A stretch of 64,000 nucleotides of DNA from Phytophthora sp. 'mugwort'. Its lineage: Eukaryota > Oomycota > Peronosporomycetes > Peronosporales > Peronosporaceae. Of this stretch, positions 56,084 through 64,000 are shown piece after piece (position 1 is the stretch's first letter; each line of letters starts with the position of its first letter). The notes beneath the pieces were generated by a model that was not told the DNA's origin, made no database searches, and was given only the letters and a program-made list of their open reading frames with translations. The position numbers and the translations under genes are program-made. Location of the stretch: contig JAUCEF010000003.1 of the NCBI GenBank assembly GCA_033558025.1, forward strand, positions 1,886,001-1,950,000. The letters run 5' to 3'.

Positions 56084-57409
56084 GAGTAAGGCCATTGATT
56101 GTTTTTTTGATGGCGCATGGCTTCAAGGCCAAATTGTGAAGTGAATTAGATAACTATGCAAGGAGCTGATGCACTAACGCACGTGTATTCGGATGGGTAT
56201 CACTAAAAATCCCGTAATGGTAACAACTACAAGTTATATTCAAATACTTCGTACATGTTTAGGAGCCATGACCTTCTTACCTTCTTGATCCATCTTGCAT
56301 GCACCGTCCTCTTGAGTTAATCAAGTTGAGATTTAATGTGAGTATGCACAGACCTAGCACGAAACCCACTGGTTTGTTAGCGAAATACTACAGTATAAGA
56401 ACCCCTTGACCATTTTCGACCTGAGCGGTAGCTTGCAATATTAGGAATTGGATGCGTTCCGCTTTAAACATTGTAAACCCGGAGAAATGAAGTCTATTCC
56501 CAGGTGTCTTACTTTTGTTGCTGTGTATTTTGTGCGATATTGTGCCGCTGATAGGAGTGGCCGGTTGATTTGCAAGCGGCAAAGCAATTAGTTAGTTAAA
56601 GACCGCGTAGATTTAGCAAATAGCGTTTTTCTTCATTAATTGATTGTCGATACGAAGCGCTGGTCTCCTAGAGCACGTAGCCTACTTCTGTTAGGAGTGC
56701 ACTATATACGGGACAATGCAGATCAACGTCGCCGAGAAAGCGGCAGAGATCCATCGCATTCTAGCGTACCAATGTGGTCGAAAACCGAGCAGCATGTCTT
56801 TCAAAGAGGACGTTGAAGCTGTATTGGAGACAACTTTCGATTTGGTGATACGTGACAAGAACGCATAAATTACAGCTATTGAGCCTGTTAAGTGCTGAAG
56901 CGGCCAAAACCACCTGATTGTGACGCCATAAAAACGAAGTAGCGTACAATGGACACGCTGTAGTCGCCAGACGACGACAATTACTCGGTTGATCTTAGCG
57001 GCTCAAGCAGGACACGCGTTGTTTAGTAAGGCACAAAATCAAATGGTTGGGAGACAGCGCCTCGCTACCGACGATGAAGAACATGGACACCATTTTTCTT
57101 TTTGTTGGTGGTGCAGCTTCTGGCTAGCAGCATGTCGATGCGTAAACCAAACAAGCTGCTCTTGACGGACATTTTGACGTTTTGGTGGAACACAACGCGT
57201 CGGTGAATTCCGTGAGTGGCAAAAGGATGGATACCACTGCCGTTTGCGATGCGAAGCGGCCACCAAGATTTGAAATATATATATATCGAGCAACTAGTAA
57301 TGTCATAGAACATAATTGAGCAACAACGAGAGTCGATGATCATGTTATTCAGCGAGTTTAAACCTGCTCACGAATAGAAAGCAGCAATGCACCTCACAGC
57401 CGTCATCGT
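56084..57409. other. Intergenic with a small decayed reading frame
   Basis: At 56716-56868 a short plus-strand frame begins MQINVAEKAAEIHRILAYQC and ends at TAA after 50 codons. Further sense-like scraps (VGEFREWQKDGYHCRLRCEA near 57200-57260) follow in other frames. This is probably a decayed gene of unknown type. The rest is non-coding, with a TA repeat near 57277. Confidence 0.4.
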
Positions 57410-58998
57410 CTAGTCCTTGGTTTCCTGGACAGGAGAATGCTCGAGCAGATAGCTGCCGTCGTTCGCAAGGTCGTTACTCTTTGGGGTCATTAGCGACACA
57501 ATCACGGTCACGACAGGGGGGATAATGAGCGTCACGATGAAGGTGATCATACTGTTCTGCGAGTAAAGACCCTCGGGCAGAATGAACCAGTTGAAGCCAC
57601 CCACAAACTTGCCCTGGGCGATCACGCCACAGACGAAAATGGTTGCCAAGCCAGCAGCGCTGCCAGCCAACGCACCCGTGCGGGTCGCACGTTTCCAGAC
57701 ACCGAGTAGCATGGGGCCCACCGCAGCCGTGCACAGTAGGTCGGCGATCAGGAAAAGGTTCAAAATGTCGTACTGCTGGTAGCCGATCACAATGGCCGGC
57801 ACATTGAGAAGGACTGATCAAACGATAACAAAATCAGTGTCAGGACAGTAGAGAGACTATCGAAAACTAGCACAAAACAACGTACCAACAATAATTCGCG
57901 CGTACAGCAGCGAGAGCTTCGGGAAACAAGTCGTCAACTCTGCCGCAATACCGATCTGGATCGAATCCGACACGCCACTGGCCAGCATAGCGATGACGAT
58001 AACGATCAGCACCTCCCAGCCGCGGCCCATATCGATCAGGATCGCGAAAAACAAGTTTCCATCCGGGTACGCCAAGTACGACACCATACCAGCGAGTGCA
58101 AGCGTCACTGTAAACGGAATGATAATTCCGCAGGCCATGAACGCAGCTTTACGAAGCGTGTGGTCGTCGTAGGCAGCGTAAACTCGCTGCCAGAATCCCG
58201 TAAAGAACAAGTTGGACGCCGTCACTGCAATCACCAGCGTCACCAACGTCTCAAAGCCTTTCACTGTAAACGCAGCGACGTTGGTTGTCGACCACTCTCC
58301 GTCTGGAATGGACACGTGGAAGCACATGACGATACACACCACAGCCAGCAACGCAATGACACCAATCCCCTGCCACACGTCCGTCGCTAAACTAGCACGG
58401 AGGCCTCCAATCAGTAGATACAAATTGGTCAGGAACACGACCACAAAGATCGGGATGAGTGGGTGGGCATTCGGTGACAACATGGTCGTGAGTTGAGCCA
58501 CGCACGTGAGCTCCGAAGCCAATGAAATAAATTGGTAGAAGACCGAGATGAGGCCGATGTAAACCTGCATAATGTATCCGAAGCGTTGTGCCACGACATC
58601 CGTCATTGTGACGTTCTCACCCAGAGCTGAACGAGTATAAGGCCCCACGAGAGCTAGCACCAACATGCCACAAACTCCCGACATGGCGTAACCAATGACA
58701 CCCCACGAGCCAGCGTCCACGCCAATTTGTGGGAAAGAAAACAGCGTCCATGAGCCCATTCCAGCCGAGAAGAAGCACCACGCAAGACGCAGCGACGTCG
58801 TTGAGTTCTTGGCACTATCGGCACAATATTTTTGGTCATGCAAAATTGTTTATTGTACTGAAAATATAGTCATGTCCCGCACCTGACGAAGTTCTTGACC
58901 GAATTGACTTCCATGCGGCGGCTCACGATGATAGCGTAAGCTGCGATTGCCACGAGCGTGGCGATCATCACGCCGTATGTTACTCCACTGGCGAGCAT
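57410..58998 (-). CDS. SSS-family transporter B with TPP riboswitch leader (putative thiamine importer)
   Basis: Exons 58998-58883, 58814-57886 and 57813-57410 join in phase to 482 residues. Exon 1 (116 nt) and exon 2 (929 nt) have exactly the lengths found in transporter A, and the final exon is 6 nt shorter. The protein aligns with A without gaps through the membrane core; by eye I estimate four in five residues shared. The first helix is GVMIATLVAIAAYAIIV, and the conserved ALVGPYTRSALGENVTMTDV is identical. Differences cluster in membrane helices (for example GMGSWTLFSF versus GIGAGTLFSY) and could alter substrate affinity. The leader holds a TPP aptamer (59145-59250). Function as in A is inferred; a generic symporter is the conservative call. 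Confidence 0.87.
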
Positions 58999-58999
58999 C

Positions 59000-59067
59000 C
59001 TGACGAAAAGCTGGAATCACAATAAGTTATTGTCAGAAGTAATTGTCATGACAGTAATTCGGCTTAC
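59000..59067 (-). other. Probable 5' leader intron of transporter B
   Basis: The minus-strand leader has the donor CTCAA-GTAAGC at 59067. Acceptors are CGTCAG just before the ATG (at 59000) or TTCCAG at 59011. It lies in the same place as the leader intron of A. Confidence 0.55.
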
Positions 59068-59144
59068 TTGAGGCGGATTCTGGTACAAGGGATTGGGTAG
59101 CAGATAATATTGAAGACAGAGAGCATCGTCAACAACAATAAGAG

Positions 59145-59250
59145 CAGCAGTCCCTCCGCCGGAATGACCCGGATCAGGTTCTAAGGGTTTGGATCTCAGC
59201 CGGCCAGCGCATGGAACTGGTCCATGACTGGCAGTCGGCACCCCTCGCTG
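59145..59250 (-). promoter_or_regulatory. TPP riboswitch aptamer, transporter B
   Basis: The minus strand repeats the order seen at 36387-36484. P1 is CAGC/GCTG, followed by GAGGGGTGCC. P3 is longer and different (GCCAG-t-CATGGA / TCCATG-cg-CTGGC) but fully paired. Then come CTGAGA, ACCC, GAACCTGATC, a CCGG-GTCATT-CCGG hairpin and CGGAGGGA. The changed but still paired P3 and P5 are covariation between the two copies and argue that the fold is under selection. It ends 146 nt upstream of the start codon at 58998. Confidence 0.95.
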
Positions 59251-59311
59251 ATTGGATGTCAGTACACACAGAGGACCATACACAGACCAAGAGATAACAA
59301 GGGAAGACTAA

Positions 59312-59316
59312 ATACC
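59312..59316 (-). promoter_or_regulatory. Donor-like motif upstream of riboswitch B
   Basis: The minus strand reads TTCGGTATTTAG, about 62 nt upstream of the aptamer and equivalent to the motif at 36561-36565 in gene A. A CTCAAG-type block precedes it in both copies. Confidence 0.35.
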
Positions 59317-59319
59317 GAA

Positions 59320-59912
59320 GAGCTTGAGGGGCACGAGGTAAATCCACTAATGAGCTGTGAGAAGCCAGTCGAAAGAGATCATTTCGATAGAAAAACATCC
59401 ATTATTAATCGCTGCTCATTTGATTGGAGGAGAAGATCGTGAAAAATACTGGATTGGTGGAGAGCTTTTTCTAGAAAAATACCAACACGGTATTCCTGTA
59501 TGCCTGACGGTCAACATCCCCAACGCCCTACAACGCTACGATAAGTAAAAAAAACACGCACCCACAGAGGTACGTATAATTACTCATTATTTAAATAAAT
59601 ACCTTGAATGAGAATTGGCTGAAGATGCTGCCTGTCATACTCGAAATGGTGTGCAGGCGTTGCACTAGTCGCCTAGAAAGTCATAAAAAGTTGTTGCTAC
59701 TCCAAGGAGCGGCGGTCACCTGCGTGGCAACGCCCTACTCATGAATTTAAGCAGTGACGCAATATGTATGCTTCGTTGGCTTGGTATCTCCATTCAATGT
59801 GTCAACGAGTGCTTTGACGCCAGATATAGAGAAAGTTTTTCTAAATCTGAAACGAACACCCCCCCGTAGTGATTGACCGGTGGGAGCTGACTTTATTGTC
59901 TGGGGTGGCGAG
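59320..59912. other. Divergent intergenic region
   Basis: This lies between the 5' side of transporter B (minus) and the WLGC gene (plus) and should hold both promoters. No coding region is recognised; a 63-codon frame at 59357-59548 is not supported by any motif. Confidence 0.5.
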
Positions 59913-62605
59913 ATGGCTTTGGCCTCGAGTGAAGATGGCGAAAAAGCTTCTAGTCAAGTGTCCGCCGTCGAGATTCCAGTTAATGTGAAGGCAATAGAGT
60001 TGGTTTCCTCTTGCGTCTATCAAACCGATGACTTGAATGGAAATGGAGAAGTTAAAGGGGAGAAAGAACACCAGCCGACTCACCAACAGAAGCTCGAGGG
60101 CGTGAAACAACCACAAACATCGATCTTAACACCAAGATCCTCTCGTGGCACGTGGCCAGATTCGTCCTGGGAACCCAGACCGTCTGTTGTAAGCGTGGTA
60201 GCTATTGAAGTTGCCACTTTTTTTGACGTGTTTGGTTGGCTTGGGATCCCGATGATACTAATCTTCGTCCTCTCAGCCACATGGACCTTTATGCTCGCTG
60301 TCATTCAAGTGCACACCAACGAAGCGGCAAACGCATTCATGAATACCACCGAGTTCGACAATGGCAAGTTCTGGTTACTTCCGCAGCCAGAATCTGCTCT
60401 TATTTACTCTTCGGTGGTTTTGCTCTCGCTGTTTGGAGTCGGGTACACTGGACTAGCGTTAATGATGCTTTTTAACTATCGTGCTGCCATCTCGGACAAA
60501 AGCGACGAAGCTGTGCGTACTTCTAATCCAGTTTCCAACAGCATTGAACGACCACAAACACCCTCGACCAGTAAACAAAGCACAGGATTCTTTTTCCAGC
60601 GCGTGCTCATCTGGGTCCGTGATATACCTATCGATATCCGCCAGCGCTATTACGTACGTAACAGTCCGTCGATGTTCTCTTATACACCTTTGTGTACTAA
60701 TCTTTATTAAAGACGGCAGCACTTGACCTTCCCAAACTCATTTTCCAGACAATTACTCTATACACATATCTCGGAAGAGGGTTCCCGACTCCTATCATCT
60801 ACTACTACTCGGTTTTGCTTCTTTGCAATTGGCTTGTTGCAAGTTATCGGAACTATCGCTACGTAACGGACCCAGCTTTGATCATCGCCCGCCTTTACTA
60901 TACGTACGTATCCTTTGTTACCTTTTTCGAATTTTTGACTGGACTAATAAGATGATTTTCGTGCTTCAGCTTCGATCTCTTCTTCGCAGTATTTGCACCA
61001 CTTGTAGTTCTAATCTACTTCGTTCACTCCTTCAAGTTTGACCGAGCGGCATTTCTTACAAAGACTGAAACTCTGCCTCCAGGCTCATTTGATCGCGTCG
61101 CTCGTCTTTTTGGAGATCCATCCGAGATTTCCAGTTTTTGCAGCGCTTTCCACTACTTGCAGTTTTCGTCGGGTACAACGCTTTTCTCGAAATCGGCACT
61201 GAACTTACTTTCGCTTTACAAGTGGCAAAAAATCATTCGGACTCTGATCCACAATCGCCTCGCACGACAAGTCGACCGGAAACGGAAGGCATTGATTGGC
61301 CCAATCGCGAAAAAAATACCACGCGAAGAGAGTTTGCGCGCTACTATTGGAAAAGCTCTCACTCTGTCCAAGTCAAAGGTGGGGAAACATTTTGTACCCC
61401 GGCTCTTCCTCTCACTTGTGTTCCTGCTCGCTGGGATCGGCAATTTTGTGTACTCCATCGGTGCAGTCGAATCGACCGCGGATTTGTGCAGCAAATATGA
61501 GAAATGTGTCGTAGCAAGTTACCACTGGAACTTTGGTCAAAAGGACTGCACGTGCCTTGTGTTCGCTGATCGTCAGATTGCACCACAATCGTATGCCGAG
61601 TGGACTAACCCGGATGATGTCACAGCTAACCTGGCGGAACTCGCGGTGACGGGGCATTTACGCATTGTCCAAATCATCAACCGCGCTGTCCCAGCATTGC
61701 CAGAAGAGCTGAAAAATTGCAAAAAATTGGAGCAACTCATTCTAGCGTACACGAAAACGGAAGTCATCCCGAAGTGGGTATCGGAGTTTTCTCATCTCGA
61801 GTACATGTAAGTGTGTTGTGACATTGTTGCTATGAATGTTAGTATAGCGCTAGTAACAATTTTGTTGTTGCTTTTTGTCATGAGCAGCCACATCGAGGGT
61901 GATTATACCCCCAGAAGACTCACGACTATCGCGGACGGTATTTTCGACAATATGCCACATCTTTCGTTTTTACACTTGGGTGGCATTCCGAGTGTGGAGA
62001 CTTTACCGTCACTCTCTAAGCTCACAGGTTTGCGCTACCTAACGTTGGCTGTTGTGTCGTCACTCAAAGTGCTTCCTAGTTTTGAGGGACTCTCAGCAGT
62101 CACTGATTTAATCATCATTACTGCTCCTCAAGCCACGACATTGCCATCGTTGGCGCCGTTAATGAGCCTAACATCGATAGGGATACGCCCAAAAAGCGCT
62201 GTGTGTTGCAACGGATACATCTCGGGAACGTGCGACCTGACAATGGATCAATGTTTGCCGGTAGCAAGTGACACGTTTACTATGACTTGCACGGATCAAC
62301 GAATCTCAGAGCAAGACAAGGCCACTCTCTCTTTGTATGGGAGTCCAGTCTGTGCGAACGAAGCAGTAGTGGATCGAGAGGCGTCGGCTCCAAGTATCTA
62401 TACAACGGACGAACTTTGTGGAGGGATTAAGTTTAAGAGCTGTACGCTCAATGGTGTACAGGGCATTTGTTTCAATACTCGTATGATGGTAATTAATTGT
62501 GATACTACCACCGGTTTCATTGCGATGCGAAAGCTTCAAATCGAACGAGGTGTTGGCGATGCGTGCGACCCAGACGTGGAGGCATGGTTAGGTTGCACCA
62601 GTTAA
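59913..62605 (+). CDS. WLGC-type multi-pass membrane protein with LRR-like segment
   Basis: Exons 59913-60653, 60713-60903, 60970-61806 and 61888-62605 join at GT-AG sites in phase to 828 residues. The first 100 residues are polar and probably cytosolic. Hydrophobic helices follow (MILIFVLSATWTFMLAVIQV; IYSSVVLLSLFGVGYTGLAL; FDLFFAVFAPLVVLIYFV; LFLSLVFLLAGIGNFV). After the last helix come irregular leucine-rich units (LPEELKNCKKLEQLILAYT; MPHLSFLHLGGIPSVETLPS; KLTGLRYLTLAVVSSLKVLP). A Cys-rich end closes with DPDVEAWLGCTS, which carries the WLGC signature. This architecture is a large oomycete family, with the LRR part likely outside the cell; function and ligand are unknown. The intact frame and clean introns suggest it is active. 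It diverges from transporter B. Confidence 0.82.
60654..60712 (+). other. Intron 1 of the WLGC gene
   Basis: GTACGT donor at 60654 and AAG acceptor ending at 60712. The other introns are 60904-60969 (GTACGT...CAG) and 61807-61887 (GTAAGT...CAG). All maintain phase. Confidence 0.8.
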
Positions 62606-62909
62606 TTTGGGTAGAAGAAAAGGCCTACAATAATTGATTGTTAACAAAAATACTTTTTTAGGAAGCATTTCGTGTTGCTCAATTTGTGGCGCAACGCTTT
62701 TATTAAAACTGAAAATAGTAAGGCACTTCGAGAATAATTTTTTCCAGTACGCTGGATATTCAGTAATTCTCTTTCGGTCCGGAGGTGAGTTGACAACCTA
62801 TCGAGTCTCTTCAGGCAACGGCACGACCCAAACGTACAACTATTTCCGAAGTCGACTCCTCGGCGGCAAAAGATCTGACGAACAAACTGATCGTTCTACC
62901 CAGACGAGA

Positions 62910-63995
62910 ATGGCGCCCGCGCTCCAAGTGGACAGTAATTTGTTGACATGTTTTGGCATGTTGGTGTGTGCATTGGTGTTAATCGCCGTCGCGGTCGTGG
63001 TGCCTTTGATACCAAACAGGCTTCCAAGAATGCTGCTGGTTCCATGTATTTGCCGTCACGTCTACCAGTTTTCGGGAACACGTTGGCTTTCGCTATGAAT
63101 GTTGATCGCTGCCAGGAGTGGCTAACTGATCACAGTGTGGAACGTGACGGTAAACCATTTGCGCTTCATCTTGTTGGGAAAAACGACATTATGTACATCT
63201 CGAGACCAGAGCATTTTGAGGAAGTTTTGAAGACTCAAAGCAGCAATTTTATCAAGAGTGACAAGTGTCGTAACGCCTTCGACGATTTACTCGGCGAAAA
63301 CATCGTCCTATTCAATGGACAACGCTGGCAATTTCATCGCAAAATGAGCGCAAATCTCCTGACTATCCGTGCGCTGCGTGAGTACATGGCTCCGATTATC
63401 CAGGAGAAGGTGATGCAGTTGCAAAATTTACTGAAAAATGCAAGCGAAACCAAGCAGCTGTTTGATTGTACAAGCTGGTACGCCAGTTCACCCTTGATAC
63501 CTTTGTGGAGATTGGTTTCGGGTGCAAGTTAAACTGCTAGCTTCAGGAAAAGAGCACGCTTTTGAGATCGCATTTGATGACGCCAACCGGATTTCGAGTG
63601 CGCGCCTTACAAGACCCACGTGGATCTGGAAACCCATGCGATGGCTGAATGTTGGTAGTGAGCGACGAGTCCGTGAGGCTAGTGGCGACACATCTCGCTA
63701 TTGACGAGATGAATGAATTCATCGTGAGCTTGGTCATGAATTCCATGGAAAAATTCAATAATCTCAAAGCAATGAAACGGAAGATCAACCATCCCGCAAA
63801 AACATCATGACAATCCTCTTGAACAGCAAAAAAGATATCATGCCAACAGAAGTGCGCGAAATTGCGCTCACGGGGCTTGAGGCGGGGAGAAATACGACTG
63901 CAGACACGCTAGTGTGGTTGTTTCACGCGCTGAGTCTAAATCCGCGAGTTGAGACGAAACTTCGAGACGAAATTCTCACGAAACTCCAGGATTGA
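62910..63995 (+). pseudogene. Cytochrome P450 gene with frameshifts, cut by the window end
   Basis: The start at 62910 gives an N-terminal membrane anchor (LLTCFGMLVCALVLIAVAVV). A frameshift near 63010-63020 leads into a 160-residue frame (LPSRLPVFGNTLAFAMNVDR; NGQRWQFHRKMSANLLTIRA, the WxxxRK-type C helix). Another shift near 63470 is needed for QFTLDTFVEIGFGC, and others for LTRPTWIWKPMRWLNVGSER and the I helix at 63870-63920. That helix reads GLEAGRNTTADTLVWLFHAL, with Asn where the usual AGxDT has Asp. The haem-binding Cys lies beyond the window. The layout fits oomycete CYP5014/CYP5015-type fatty-acid hydroxylases, but the subfamily is uncertain. Four or more breaks imply a pseudogene unless they are sequence errors. 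Confidence 0.65.
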
Positions 63996-64000
63996 GGAAA

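Overview
The window looks like nuclear DNA of an oomycete, most likely a Phytophthora-type plant pathogen. The evidence is short GT-AG introns (57-95 bp), compact GC-rich host genes, a WLGC-type membrane LRR protein, and dense decayed transposons of the kinds common in these genomes (hAT, pogo, Mutator-like, DIRS/Ngaro-type RT, Crypton-like tyrosine recombinase, Ty3/gypsy). No bacterial, organellar or viral backbone is seen. All frames were read by eye, so repeat and fragment boundaries are approximate unless splice sites, TIRs, LTRs or TSDs define them.

Layout. 1-17 kb is a transposon graveyard. It holds two inverted copies of one hAT element (A about 1.58-3.61 kb, plus; B about 10.13-13.19 kb, minus). 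Between them lie a DIRS-like remnant and a pogo fragment, and a Crypton-like recombinase remnant follows at 14.4-16.5 kb. Copy B carries two later insertions (a 377-bp TIR element and a 638-bp pogo-like element) that are absent from copy A. 17.4-22.05 kb is a broken large GTPase gene on the minus strand. 22.8-27 kb is a Mutator-like transposase remnant followed by a gypsy pol remnant. 28-36.5 kb is the gene island: an Apd1/Aim32-like Fe-S protein, a RING-Tubby fusion, a decayed bZIP gene and SSS transporter A. 37.6-51 kb is filled by a second Mutator-like fragment and two gypsy elements; the first has matching LTRs and a perfect 5-bp TSD. 52-64 kb holds a 15-repeat ankyrin protein and a decayed sister, an NmrA-like protein, SSS transporter B, the WLGC membrane protein and a broken cytochrome P450 that runs to the window edge.

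The main result is that both SSS transporter genes, same-strand paralogues about 23 kb apart with identical exon structure, carry a clear thiamine pyrophosphate (TPP) riboswitch aptamer in the 5' leader. A leader intron lies between aptamer and start codon, and a splice-donor-like motif lies upstream of it. Phytophthora species need external thiamine, so I infer that these are riboswitch-controlled importers of thiamine or a thiamine precursor, although by homology alone they would be called generic sodium:solute (proline/urea-type) symporters.
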